From NCBI GenBank assembly GCA_029266795.1, contig JAQSWE010000043.1, forward strand, positions 1-29,487: a stretch of DNA of 29,487 nucleotides. The letters are read 5' to 3'. This document shows positions 1 through 7,949 of this stretch, piece after piece; within the stretch, counting starts at the first letter, position 1, and every line of letters starts with the position of its first letter. The notes below the pieces were generated by a model, which saw only the letters and a list, made by a program, of their open reading frames with translations, was not told the origin of the DNA and made no database searches. Origin of the DNA: Alphaproteobacteria bacterium. Its GTDB lineage: Bacteria > Pseudomonadota > Alphaproteobacteria > Micavibrionales > UBA2020. The translations under genes were made by a program, and so were the position numbers.

Positions 1-915
1 GACCGTCCCGATGCAAACAACTGGTCTCAGGTCTGGACCATGCTGCCCGACGGATCGCAACCAAAATGCCTGACCTGCGGGCCTGAATATTCAAAGCTGC
101 ATAACGGTAATCCGGCCTGGCATCCGTCGGGCGAATATATCGTCTATCAATCGCTTGATGAAAAAATCAAGAAACCGTTCTGGGGCGGGCTGTATCACCT
201 ATACACGAGCCCCGGCGCGGGCGTGAATAATAACCTGATGATTGTCACCGTCGATGGAGCGCAGCATTGGCAGCTGACGAACCTCGGCAAAGGCAAGGGT
301 GTGCTACATCCGCATTTCTCGCATGACGGCAAACGGCTTCTGTGGGCGGAGATGACCAGCACAAGTCCCCTGCCGACAGGGCAATGGGTGATGCGCCTTG
401 CAGATTTCAAACTGCGTGACGGGGTACCGTTTCTTGACAATATCCGTACGCTGCAGCCCGGCGACATGCAGTTCTATGAAACCCACAGTTTTTCGCCGGA
501 CGATACCGAGATTTTATTCACGGGCAAAAGCGGCAGCGGCAATTTTGATATCTATAAATACGCCATTGCAACGCAGGAACTGGCGGCGCTGACAGATGTG
601 TCCGAAAATTTCTGGGACGAGCATGCGCAATTCTCGCCCGACGGCAAAAAGATTTTATGGATAAGCAGCAAGGAGAACGACGGATCGCAAAAGGGCGCTT
701 TCGTCAAAACCGACTGGTGGATCATGGATGCCGAGGGCCGCAACAAGCGGCGCCTGACTTTCTTCAACAAGAAGGGGTCGCAGGAATATATCAAGGGCAA
801 GGCGATTGCCGCGGATACCTCATGGAGCCCTGACGGTAAAAAAGCCATCGGTTACTTGCAGGATAATTCCAGCGCGGAAAAGCCCGGTCATATCGTGAGA
901 TTCAGCGTGCCGTGA
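1..915 (+). CDS. TolB-like beta-propeller (PD40 repeat) protein, 5' end outside window
   Basis: The frame is open from the first base of the window, so the true start lies upstream; 304 codons are visible. The protein carries repeated PD40/TolB-type blades, seen as recurring motifs such as HPSGEYIVY, SHDGKRLLW, SPDDTEILF, SPDGKKILW and SPDGKKAIG, each about 50-100 residues apart. Such repeats form a beta-propeller used for protein or ligand contacts, as in TolB or the N-terminal part of some peptidases. No peptidase domain is present in the visible part and the protein ends just after the last blade. The substrate or partner cannot be told. Its stop codon directly abuts the stop codon of the convergent lipB, with no bases between and hence no room for a separate terminator. 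The family call is good; the specific function is unknown. Confidence 0.8.
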   Translation, partial: DRPDANNWSQVWTMLPDGSQPKCLTCGPEYSKLHNGNPAWHPSGEYIVYQSLDEKIKKPFWGGLYHLYTSPGAGVNNNLMIVTVDGAQHWQLTNLGKGKGVLHPHFSHDGKRLLWAEMTSTSPLPTGQWVMRLADFKLRDGVPFLDNIRTLQPGDMQFYETHSFSPDDTEILFTGKSGSGNFDIYKYAIATQELAALTDVSENFWDEHAQFSPDGKKILWISSKENDGSQKGAFVKTDWWIMDAEGRNKRRLTFFNKKGSQEYIKGKAIAADTSWSPDGKKAIGYLQDNSSAEKPGHIVRFSVP

Positions 916-1602
916 TCAGCCGAAAGTTTTTTCCCAGTTCGCCTTCAGCGCCTTGTCGACATCCTGCATCGTGACCTTCACGCCCAATTTGGCGAGCGAG
1001 GTCACGCCATGTTCGGTGATGCCGCAGGGAACGATGCCGTTGTAATGCGACAGGTCAGGGTTCACGTTGAGCGCGATGCCGTGATAGCTGACCCATTTGC
1101 GCACGCGTACGCCGATGGCCGCGATTTTCGCTTCGCCCTTGCCGCCGTGGTTCTTCATGTTGATCCAGACGCCAATGCGTCCCTCGCGCCGTTCGCCTTC
1201 CACATCCCATGTTTTGAGCGTGTCGATCATCCAGCCTTCGAGCCTGTTGATGTAGTCGCGCAGGTCGGGATTGCGTTTCTGGAGATCGAGCATCACATAG
1301 GCGATGCGCTGGCCGGGGCCATGATAAGTATATTCGCCGCCGCGCCCCGCGCTGTAGACGGGAAAGCGCGGGTTCAGCATGTCGGTCTGCTTCGCACTGG
1401 TGCCGGCCGTGTAGACGGGCGGATGTTCGAGCAGCCAGACATATTCGTTTTCCGCCTTGTCGCGGATCAGGCCCGCTTTCGCCTCCATAAAGGCAAGCGC
1501 GCGGTCATAGGGGACAGGACGGTCTTCGGATTGCCAATCAACCTTGAAAACGGTTTTTTTAGGTGCGGTTGTTTTGGTCGCCGCTTTTTGCGCGATCGCC
1601 AT
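916..1602 (-). CDS. lipB: Octanoyl-[acyl-carrier-protein]:protein N-octanoyltransferase LipB
   Basis: LipB moves octanoate from acyl carrier protein to a lysine of lipoyl-domain proteins, the first step of endogenous lipoate synthesis in the cytosol. The 228-residue protein has the family signature RGGEYTYHGPGQ at about residues 87-98, the catalytic lysine in KIAAIGV (K159) and the acyl-accepting cysteine in VPCGI (C193). The first 17 or so residues are rich in Lys, Ala and Thr and lie outside the family core. The next Met is at residue 39, inside the conserved fold, so the ATG at 1600-1602 is preferred; AAAGAG stands a few bases upstream as a modest ribosome binding site. It is convergent with the upstream propeller gene and divergent from the next gene. 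lipA is not in view. Confidence 0.95.
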   Translation of the reverse strand: MAIAQKAATKTTAPKKTVFKVDWQSEDRPVPYDRALAFMEAKAGLIRDKAENEYVWLLEHPPVYTAGTSAKQTDMLNPRFPVYSAGRGGEYTYHGPGQRIAYVMLDLQKRNPDLRDYINRLEGWMIDTLKTWDVEGERREGRIGVWINMKNHGGKGEAKIAAIGVRVRKWVSYHGIALNVNPDLSHYNGIVPCGITEHGVTSLAKLGVKVTMQDVDKALKANWEKTFG

Positions 1603-1673
1603 TTAAAATCTCTTTCAGTGCTAAAATTTGATGCCCATAACATAATCCAAGCCCCAATTCTTGGGAAGCCCCC

Positions 1674-1702
1674 TTGACTCGAGTGGCTATGCTATTTACA
1701 AA
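1674..1702 (+). promoter_or_regulatory. Candidate sigma70-type promoter for the 1781 gene
   Basis: TTGACT (1674-1679) and TACAAA (1697-1702) are separated by 17 bases, matching the housekeeping consensus at 5 of 6 and 4 of 6 positions. The site lies in the 178-bp divergent gap between lipB and the orphan gene and points toward the orphan gene. The predicted leader is about 70 bases. Assigned by eye only. Confidence 0.45.
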
Positions 1703-1734
1703 AATAAGGTCTCATTTCTATAAATTGTTGGTTT

Positions 1735-1752
1735 TTTACAATATTCTGTAAA
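1735..1752. promoter_or_regulatory. Inverted repeat in the leader of the 1781 gene
   Basis: TTTACA (1735-1740) and TGTAAA (1747-1752) form a perfect 6-base dyad around a 6-base AT-rich spacer, just downstream of the candidate promoter and about 30 bases before the start codon. Its symmetry and position would suit an operator for a dimeric regulator, but a 6-base dyad in AT-rich DNA can also arise by chance. Confidence 0.25.
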
Positions 1753-1780
1753 GCCAAGTGCCTGTTGCGGGAGGAAATCT

Positions 1781-2311
1781 ATGTTCAGAAAAATCTTCAA
1801 CAAGGCCGCCGATTCCTTTGACCAGGTCGACCAAATGGTGACGCGCAAGCTGCCCATCCCCGATCTGGAGAACACCGACAAGAACATCCAGTTCACCGCC
1901 ACCCGCGGCAAATACGGGCATTGGACCATCACCAGCAAGCACAACCTGCGCAACGTCACCTATGGGCTGCAGCAGATCAGCCATGCCTATCAGGCTGCCT
2001 GCGAGAAACATGCGGGCCGCAAGCCGGGCGACGATATGGAGATGAATTTCGACACCGCATACCTGATTCTGAAAGATATGGAAGAATCGCTGCTGAAATA
2101 CCGCGCGACCCCGCCCGGCGAAGAGCCGAAGCACCATTTCATGGCCGCCTACCGCCTGCTGCCGGAGAAATTCCGCGAAGGCCTCGATGACCTGTATTTC
2201 TCCCGCACGGAGAAAAAAGGCCAGATTCTCACGTCAAAATCGGTCGCGCCGGTGGCACAGCCCGCCGCCAAGCCTAAAACCGGCCCCCAAAGCCCCGGCC
2301 GCCCGAATTAA
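1781..2311 (+). CDS. Hypothetical protein, 176 aa
   Basis: I do not recognise this protein. It is 176 residues, starts at an ATG with a strong ribosome binding site (GGGAGGAAA ending five bases before the start), and looks soluble: no signal peptide or membrane segment is apparent. The first 150 residues mix charged and hydrophobic positions and look folded, with an alternating strand-like stretch around residues 36-52 and helices after that. The last 25 or so residues are Pro, Ala and Lys rich and probably disordered. It has its own promoter candidate and an inverted repeat upstream and appears to be a single-gene unit ahead of tRNA-Leu. The good start signal and full-length coding pattern make it a real gene; function is unknown. 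Confidence 0.7.
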   Translation: MFRKIFNKAADSFDQVDQMVTRKLPIPDLENTDKNIQFTATRGKYGHWTITSKHNLRNVTYGLQQISHAYQAACEKHAGRKPGDDMEMNFDTAYLILKDMEESLLKYRATPPGEEPKHHFMAAYRLLPEKFREGLDDLYFSRTEKKGQILTSKSVAPVAQPAAKPKTGPQSPGRPN

Positions 2312-2328
2312 GCCTTTAAAAGCTGCAC

Positions 2329-2358
2329 TTGACGGTCGATAGCCCTATCTGATATTGC
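2329..2358 (+). promoter_or_regulatory. Weak candidate promoter for tRNA-Leu
   Basis: TTGACG (2329-2334) is followed after 18 bases by TATTGC (2353-2358), placing a predicted start about 20 bases before the mature tRNA 5' end. The -35 match is good, the -10 match poor; TAATAA slightly further down is an alternative -10 without a convincing -35. Confidence 0.3.
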
Positions 2359-2384
2359 AATACGGTAATAAATACTACCCTTAC

Positions 2385-2469
2385 GCGGTCGTGGCGGAAT
2401 TGGTAGACGCACTACCTTGAGGTGGTAGCGGGGCGACCCGTGAAAGTTCGAGTCTTTTCGACCGCACCA
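2385..2469 (+). tRNA. tRNA-Leu (anticodon GAG)
   Basis: The 7-bp acceptor stem pairs GCGGTCG (2385-2391) with CGACCGC (2459-2465), followed by discriminator A and an encoded CCA end (2467-2469). The anticodon arm is CTACC / loop TTGAGGT / GGTAG with anticodon GAG at 2419-2421, reading CUC and CUU leucine codons. A long class II variable arm (CGGG-GCGA-CCCG) and a T arm with loop TTCGAGT are present, as expected for a leucine tRNA. It is followed at once by an intrinsic terminator, so it is probably transcribed alone. Confidence 0.96.
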
Positions 2470-2471
2470 TT

Positions 2472-2513
2472 CCCCCTTGGCGCTGCTTTGGCAGCCCGGG
2501 GGGATTTCTTTTT
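2472..2513 (+). terminator. Rho-independent terminator after tRNA-Leu
   Basis: A strong stem pairs CCCCC (2472-2476) with GGGGG, and an inner GCTGC (2482-2486) / TTTG loop / GCAGC (2491-2495), followed by a T-rich run at 2505-2513. It begins three bases after the tRNA CCA end. Confidence 0.85.
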
Positions 2514-2631
2514 AACCACCACCGACGCCTGAAACGCCTAACCCATTTCAATCCCTTTCTTATCAAAACCATGCTACCCTTTCTTCGGGGTTTGGCATCC
2601 GCCGTCACCACCCTTTCCCGGGAGATCATTT

Positions 2632-3831
2632 ATGGTTCTAAAAAAAGACAAACTGTATCAGGACGCGCTGGATTACCACCGCAGCCCGAACGGACCCGGC
2701 AAGATCTCTATCACACCGACCAAGAACCTGGTCTCGCAGCGGGACCTGTCGCTGGCCTATTCGCCGGGCGTTGCAGCACCCTGCCTTGAAATCGCGGCGG
2801 ACCCGTCGAAGGCATCCGACTATACCGCGCGCGGCAACCTTGTCGCGGTCATCACCAATGGCACCGCCGTGCTGGGTCTCGGCGATATCGGCCCTCTGGC
2901 GGCAAAGCCAGTGATGGAGGGCAAGGCCGTCCTGTTCAAGAAATTCGCCGGCATCGATGCGATCGACATCGAGATCGATTCCAAGAACACCGACCAGCTG
3001 GTCGAAATCATCGCCGCGTTGGAGCCGTCCTTTGGCGGCGTCAACCTTGAAGACATCAAGTCGCCGGAATGTTTCGAGATCGAGCGCAGATTAAAAGAGC
3101 GCATGAAGATCCCCGTATTCCATGACGACCAGCACGGCACCGCGATCATCGTGGGCGCAGCCTTCGTCAACTGGCTGAAGCTCGCCAAGCGCAACATGAA
3201 GGACGTGAAGCTTGTCACCTCCGGCGCGGGCGCGGCCGCCATGGCTTGCGTACACCTGCTGGTGGCGCTGGGCCTGCCGAAAAAGAACATCATCCTGACC
3301 GACCGCGAAGGCGTGGTCTGGAAGGGCCGCAATACCCATATGGACGAGGAAAAAAAGCAATACGCCGTCGAAACCAAGGCACGTACGCTGACCGAAGTCA
3401 TCAAGGGCGCAGACGTATTCCTCGGCCTCTCCGCACCTGGCGTGCTGACAGGCGCGATGGTCAAGACGATGGCGGATGCGCCACTGATCATGGCGCTTGC
3501 AAACCCCACACCCGAAATCATGCCCGAAGAAGCGCGCGCGGCGAAACCGAATGCCGTCATTTGCACGGGTCGGTCGGATTACACCAACCAGGCGAACAAC
3601 GCTTTGTGCTTCCCCTTTATCTTCCGCGGCGCGCTGGATGTGGGCGCGACGACGATCAACGAGGCGATGAAACTCGCCTGCGTCAATGCCATTGCCGAGC
3701 TCGCGCATGAAGAACCGACCGCCGAAGTGGCTGCGCTCTATGGCGACATTCCTTTAAGCTTCGGCCCCGAATACCTGATTCCGAAACCTTGCAGACGATC
3801 GTTGACGAAGAACTGGCGAAACCGATCCTGA
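2632..3831 (+). CDS. maeB: NADP-dependent malic enzyme (MaeB type), malic domain part of a broken gene
   Basis: MaeB converts malate to pyruvate and CO2, making NADPH. This frame holds the whole malic enzyme catalytic part: LAYSPGVAAP with Tyr43, the lysine region MEGKAVLFKKFAG (about 95-107), the metal-binding LEDIK (139-143) and FHDDQHGT (163-170), and the dinucleotide-binding SGAGAAA (197-203). Homology runs to FGPEYLIPKP (377-386); the last 13 codons are out-of-frame sequence ending at 3831. In intact MaeB the chain continues into a phosphotransacetylase-like domain of about 330 residues; here that domain resumes in another frame from about 3789, with about 75 family residues missing. The start ATG has GGGAGA upstream. 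The malic domain could still fold and be active, since the other domain is regulatory in the family, but no intact MaeB can be made from this sequence. Confidence 0.9.
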   Translation: MVLKKDKLYQDALDYHRSPNGPGKISITPTKNLVSQRDLSLAYSPGVAAPCLEIAADPSKASDYTARGNLVAVITNGTAVLGLGDIGPLAAKPVMEGKAVLFKKFAGIDAIDIEIDSKNTDQLVEIIAALEPSFGGVNLEDIKSPECFEIERRLKERMKIPVFHDDQHGTAIIVGAAFVNWLKLAKRNMKDVKLVTSGAGAAAMACVHLLVALGLPKKNIILTDREGVVWKGRNTHMDEEKKQYAVETKARTLTEVIKGADVFLGLSAPGVLTGAMVKTMADAPLIMALANPTPEIMPEEARAAKPNAVICTGRSDYTNQANNALCFPFIFRGALDVGATTINEAMKLACVNAIAELAHEEPTAEVAALYGDIPLSFGPEYLIPKPCRRSLTKNWRNRS

Positions 3832-4781
3832 TCGGGCGCGAGGATGTCATTCTCAGCCGCATCAAGAAGCTGGGCCTGCGCCTGAAAAAGAATGTGCATT
3901 TCGACCTCGTCAACCCCGAGATGGACCCGCGCTATAACGACTACTGGACCACCTATCACAAGATCATGCAGCGCAAGGGCGTGACGCCCGCGATTGCAAA
4001 ACAGATGGTACGTACGCGCAATTCCGTGATCGCCGCGCTGATGGTGGAAAAGGACGAGGCGGATGCGCTGATCTGCGGCACGATTGGCCGCTATGACCGC
4101 CATTACAAATATATCACCGATGTGCTGGGCCATGCGGCGGGCAACGAGACCTATGCCTCGCTTGCCGTGATGATCATCAACAAGGGTACGTTTTTCCTCT
4201 GCGACCCGTTCGTTAACCCGAATCCGACGGCGGAACAGCTTTGCGACATGACCCTGATGGCGGCGGAAGAAGTGCGCCGCTTCGGCCTTGTGCCAAAAGT
4301 CGCGCTGCTGTCGCATTCCGATTTCGGCAGCGTCGAGCGTCCTGAAACGATCAAGATGCGGCAGGCAACGCAGTTGATTCGCGAGCGTGCGCCCGAGCTG
4401 GAAGTCGAGGGCGAAATGACCGGCTCCGCCGCGCTGGATGAAGGCATCCGCGAAATGATGTTCCCGAATTCGGAACTGAAGGGTCAGGCAAACCTCCTGA
4501 TCATGCCGAATATTGATGCGGCCAACATCGTGTTCCACATGATGAAGACGCTGTCGGACGGCATCGCGGTTGGCCCGCTGCTGCTCGGCACGACGAAGCC
4601 CGCACATATCCTGATCCCGTCCGTTACCTCGCGCGGGATCGTGAATGCGGCGGCCTATGCTTCGGCCTGCGCGGATGTTGTTGTCGAAAAGCAGATTGCA
4701 AGATCGCGCGGCCTTAAAAAACCGGTAAAGGCAAAACCGAAAGCAAAACCCAAATCCGCCGCCAAGCGCAAGCGCGGCTGA
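3789..4781 (+). pseudogene. maeB: MaeB C-terminal phosphotransacetylase-like domain, detached and N-truncated
   Basis: This frame, shifted relative to the malic domain, encodes the phosphate acetyl/butyryltransferase-like tail of MaeB, recognised from LAKPILIGRE, DADALICGTIGRYDRHY, VALLSHSDFGS, LEVEGEMTGSAALDEG and the closing region near LLLGTTKPAHIL. In MaeB this domain binds acetyl-CoA and tunes activity and oligomerisation rather than making acetyl phosphate. The segment that normally joins it to the malic domain, including the stretch equivalent to PKRVVLPEGEEARVL of E. coli MaeB, is missing. There is no convincing start: the first possible codon is TTG at 3789, inside conserved sequence. 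The last 30 residues are a Lys/Ala/Pro-rich tail not found in E. coli MaeB. mgtE starts four bases after its stop. Read as the second half of one disrupted gene. Confidence 0.8.
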
Positions 4782-4785
4782 CGGG

Positions 4786-6207
4786 ATGGAAGAGGACAAC
4801 GAAAAAGAAGGGCTTGATATCGAAAACGCCCCCGAACAGCAGGCAGCACCCGATGATGAACATCAGGTGGGTTTGTCTGACGCGTTTATTTCCGAGATCC
4901 TCGAGCTGCTCGATAACCAATATACCGACCGTATTCAGGAACTGTGCCGTGACCTGTCGGCGCCGGATGCTGCCGAACTCCTGATCAAGGTATCGCCGTC
5001 GTCGCGCCACCAGCTGGTCGAAATCCTTGAAACCGTCATCCAGCCGGAAACCTTCTCCTATCTCGACCACGAGATGCTGAACGACCTGCTGGAACATATG
5101 TCGGGCGCGCATGTTGCCGCGATCGTGAACGAGCTGGAATCGGACGACGCCCTGCGCCTGATCGACGACTTGGACGAGGAACGCCGCCACGAGATCATGC
5201 GCCATCTGTCGCGAAAGGTGCGCGCAGGCGTCGAGGAGGGCTTGACCTTCCCCGAAGATTCCGCAGGCCGGATGATGCAGCGCGAGTTCGTCGCGATCCC
5301 GCAATTCTGGACGGTTGGCAAGATCGTGGATTACCTGCGCGCGGCATCCGATGCGCTGCCCGATAAATTCTATGACATCTTCATCGTCGATCCGATGCAC
5401 CGCTTTGTCGGTGCGGTTACACTGTCGAGCGTACTCTGCGCACAGCGCGCAGTGAAGGTGGATACGCTGGTGAGCGACGAGCATGTGACCGTGCCGGTCG
5501 ATATGGACCGCGAGCAGATCGCCTTCCAGTTCCGGCGCAAGGATTTGCTGTCCGCGCCCGTGGTCGACAGCGACAACCGTCTGATCGGCGTCATCACCGT
5601 CGACGACATCGTCGACGTTATCGACGAAGTCGCGCAGGAAGACTTCCTGAAGCTCGGCGGCGTCAGCGACAGCGACATCAACCGCAATGCGGTATCAACC
5701 GCCAAGGCACGTTCCAGCTGGCTGTTCATCAACCTGTTCACGGCCTTCCTTGCGTCATTCGTGATCGGCATGTTCGAAGCCTCGATTGAAAAAGTCGTCG
5801 CGCTGGCGGTGCTTATGCCGATCGTCGCCTCGATGGGCGGCAATGCCGGCACGCAGGCGCTCGCCGTTCTGGTGCGCGCGATTGCAACCAAAGAAGTATC
5901 GGCGACCAATGCGTGGCGCATCGTCGGCAAGGAATGCATGGTGGGCCTGCTGAACGGCATTGCCTTCGCGCTCATTCTGGGTGCCGCCGTCTGGTGGTGG
6001 TATGCCGATGCAAAGCTGGGCGCGGTCATCGCAGCCTCCATGGTGCTCAACCTGTTTGCGGCGGGTTTATTCGGCGCGCTGATTCCCGTGGCGCTTGCGC
6101 GATTCGGGCTGGACCCTGCCCCGTCGTCGGGCGTACTGCTGACCACCGTGACCGATGTGGTGGGATTCCTCGCATTCCTTGGGCTTGCGACCTTCTTTTT
6201 GCTCTAG
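4786..6207 (+). CDS. mgtE: Magnesium transporter MgtE
   Basis: MgtE is an inner-membrane Mg2+ channel gated by cytosolic magnesium. The 473-residue protein shows the expected order: an acidic N-terminal stretch, the helical MgtE_N domain (about 35-165), two CBS domains (about 165-225 and 227-285, the second with LIGVITVDDIVDVI), a plug helix, then a membrane part of about five helices from residue 312. The hallmark PIVASMGGNAGTQ is at about 345-357 and the last helix carries the conserved pore aspartate in TVTDVVGF (about D457). Length is typical. It starts four bases after the stop of the maeB tail, so the two are probably co-transcribed and translationally coupled. No Mg2+ riboswitch-like structure is seen upstream. 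Confidence 0.95.
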   Translation: MEEDNEKEGLDIENAPEQQAAPDDEHQVGLSDAFISEILELLDNQYTDRIQELCRDLSAPDAAELLIKVSPSSRHQLVEILETVIQPETFSYLDHEMLNDLLEHMSGAHVAAIVNELESDDALRLIDDLDEERRHEIMRHLSRKVRAGVEEGLTFPEDSAGRMMQREFVAIPQFWTVGKIVDYLRAASDALPDKFYDIFIVDPMHRFVGAVTLSSVLCAQRAVKVDTLVSDEHVTVPVDMDREQIAFQFRRKDLLSAPVVDSDNRLIGVITVDDIVDVIDEVAQEDFLKLGGVSDSDINRNAVSTAKARSSWLFINLFTAFLASFVIGMFEASIEKVVALAVLMPIVASMGGNAGTQALAVLVRAIATKEVSATNAWRIVGKECMVGLLNGIAFALILGAAVWWWYADAKLGAVIAASMVLNLFAAGLFGALIPVALARFGLDPAPSSGVLLTTVTDVVGFLAFLGLATFFLL

Positions 6208-6216
6208 AGAATCGGT

Positions 6217-6245
6217 TTGCATAATACATTTCAGCGTCCTATAGT
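6217..6245 (+). promoter_or_regulatory. Candidate promoter, predicted leaderless start for the ankyrin gene
   Basis: TTGCAT (6217-6222) and TATAGT (6240-6245) are exactly 17 bases apart. The -10 element ends six bases before the ATG at 6252, so transcription would start at or next to the A of the start codon. No Shine-Dalgarno sequence lies between them. Confidence 0.45.
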
Positions 6246-6251
6246 CTTTGG

Positions 6252-6659
6252 ATGCCAAACGACGTCAAAACATTCCTGATGTTCTGCGAAACCAACGATG
6301 CCGCCATGATGGCGCTCGAATTGCGTGAAAATCCCGCGCTGGTGAACGCAAAGGACGAGCACGGCACCCCTGCCCTGCACCTCGCCGTGCAATGGGCAAG
6401 CCTCGAAGCCATCGACGTATTGCTGAAACACGATGTGGACGTCACCGCAACAGATGAACATGGCGCGAAGGCTGCCGATATGGCGGTCCGGCTGAATTAC
6501 GCGTCCATCGCAGATAAACTGAATGCCCGCGAGGCCGAAAAAGAACTGTATGCCCGCACGACAGGATTCAAGAAAGACTTCGAAGAGGCGATTGGCGGAT
6601 TTAAAAAAGGTGCGCCCGCGATGTCGGTGAAGAAACACAATTACAGATGGAAACGATGA
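6252..6659 (+). CDS. Small ankyrin-repeat protein
   Basis: The 135-residue soluble protein contains ankyrin repeats: NPALVNAKDEHGTPALHLAVQ followed by the WASLEAIDVLLKHDVDVTATD unit and a third degenerate one (DEHGAKAADMAVRLN). The G-TPALHLA turn-and-helix motif is the family mark. A charged C-terminal tail of about 40 residues follows, ending KKHNYRWKR. Ankyrin repeats mediate protein contacts; the partner is unknown. There is no signal peptide, so it is likely cytosolic. It lies in the same direction as mgtE after a 44-bp gap that contains a promoter-like pair placed for a leaderless transcript and no ribosome binding site. The repeat call is firm; the biological role is not known. Confidence 0.8.
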   Translation: MPNDVKTFLMFCETNDAAMMALELRENPALVNAKDEHGTPALHLAVQWASLEAIDVLLKHDVDVTATDEHGAKAADMAVRLNYASIADKLNAREAEKELYARTTGFKKDFEEAIGGFKKGAPAMSVKKHNYRWKR

Positions 6660-6725
6660 TTCCGTAAATCATTCGCCTGTCGCGGAGCTGCCGCGATTTG
6701 GCTATGGTATGCGAAAGGAAAGATC

Positions 6726-7949
6726 ATGACGCAGCCCGCAAGAAAAGAGACCCCCATGTCCAAGGAAAGCTACACGGCCAAGGCACTCGATTACCCCTCG
6801 CTGAGATTCGATCTGGGCGAGAACGCGGAAATGCTGCGCGAAACAGTGCGCAGCTTCGCGCAGGAAAAAATCGCGCACCGCGCGGCGGATATCGACCACA
6901 AAAACGAATTCCCGAACGAGCTGTGGCCGGAATTCGGAAGCCTCGGCCTGCTAGGCATCACGGTCGAGCCGGAATACGGTGGATCCGGCATGGGCTATAT
7001 CGAGCATATCATCGCGATGGAAGAAATCTCCCGCGCCTCGGCCTCGGTCGGCCTGTCTTACGGCGCGTTTTCGAATCTCTGCGTCAACCAGATCAAGCTG
7101 AACGGCTCGGAAGCGCAGAAGCAGAAATACCTGCCGGACCTCTGCGCGGGCCGCAAGATCGGCGCGCTCGCGATGTCGGAGCCGGGCGCAGGATCTGATG
7201 TCGTTTCCATGAAACTGAAGGCCGAGAAAAAGGGCGACCGTTATATCCTGAACGGCACCAAGATGTGGATCACCAACGGTCCCGATGCGCATACGCTCGT
7301 CGTCTATGCCAAGACCGACCTCAATGCCGGATCGAAGGGTATAACGGCGTTTATCGTCGAAAAAGGGTTCAAAGGTTTCTCGACCGCGCAGAAACTCGAC
7401 AAGCTCGGCATGCGCGGCTCCAACACTTGCGAACTCGTGTTCCAGGATTGCGAAGTGCCGGAAGAAAACGTGCTGAACGCCGTGGGCAAGGGCGTTAACG
7501 TGCTTATGAGCGGCCTTGATTACGAGCGCGCTGTCCTGTCGGGCGGCCCGCTGGGCATCATGCAGGCCTGCATGGATGTCGTTCTGCCCTATGTGCATGA
7601 GCGCAAACAGTTCGGCCAGAGCATCGGCGAATTCCAGCTGATGCAGGGCAAAGTCGCCGATATGTATGTGGCGCTGAATACGGCGCGCGCCTATGTCTAT
7701 GCGGTCGGCCAAGCTTGTGATCGCAAAGAAATCACGCGCAAGGATGCAGCCGGCGCAATCCTGTATTCGGCGGAAAAAGCCACATGGATGGCACTGGAAG
7801 CGATCCAGACGCTGGGCGGTAACGGGTACATCAACGATTACCCGACAGGCCGCCTGCTGCGCGATGCCAAGCTGTATGAAATCGGCGCAGGCACGTCGGA
7901 GATTCGCCGCATGCTGATCGGCCGCGAGTTGTTCAAAGAAACCGCGTGA
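6726..7949 (+). CDS. ivd: Acyl-CoA dehydrogenase, isovaleryl-CoA dehydrogenase-like
   Basis: This FAD enzyme probably oxidises isovaleryl-CoA to 3-methylcrotonyl-CoA in leucine breakdown, passing electrons to ETF. The ACAD family signatures are present: ALAMSEPGAGSDV and MWITNGPDA in the middle domain, and in the C-terminal domain YVHERKQFGQ, QTLGGNGYINDYPTGRLLRDAK and IGAGTSEIRRMLIGREL. The catalytic glutamate of the isovaleryl subgroup, placed within GLDYERAVLSGGPLG rather than near the C-terminus, is present, which favours this substrate over straight-chain acyl-CoA. Length (407) is typical. Start: the ATG at 6726 has AAAGGAAAG upstream; an ATG at 6756 (MSKESY) is an alternative closer to usual family length. 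No other leucine catabolism gene (carboxylase, MCC) is in the window. Its stop overlaps the next start as GTGA. Confidence 0.88.
   Translation: MTQPARKETPMSKESYTAKALDYPSLRFDLGENAEMLRETVRSFAQEKIAHRAADIDHKNEFPNELWPEFGSLGLLGITVEPEYGGSGMGYIEHIIAMEEISRASASVGLSYGAFSNLCVNQIKLNGSEAQKQKYLPDLCAGRKIGALAMSEPGAGSDVVSMKLKAEKKGDRYILNGTKMWITNGPDAHTLVVYAKTDLNAGSKGITAFIVEKGFKGFSTAQKLDKLGMRGSNTCELVFQDCEVPEENVLNAVGKGVNVLMSGLDYERAVLSGGPLGIMQACMDVVLPYVHERKQFGQSIGEFQLMQGKVADMYVALNTARAYVYAVGQACDRKEITRKDAAGAILYSAEKATWMALEAIQTLGGNGYINDYPTGRLLRDAKLYEIGAGTSEIRRMLIGRELFKETA

Noticed and set aside
3780..3831. Programmed ribosomal frameshift in maeB
   Set aside because: No slippery heptamer is seen, and about 75 family residues are missing from every frame, so a shift alone could not restore the protein.
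4740..4785. Magnesium riboswitch before mgtE
   Set aside because: Only four bases separate mgtE from the preceding coding frame and no structured leader is evident.
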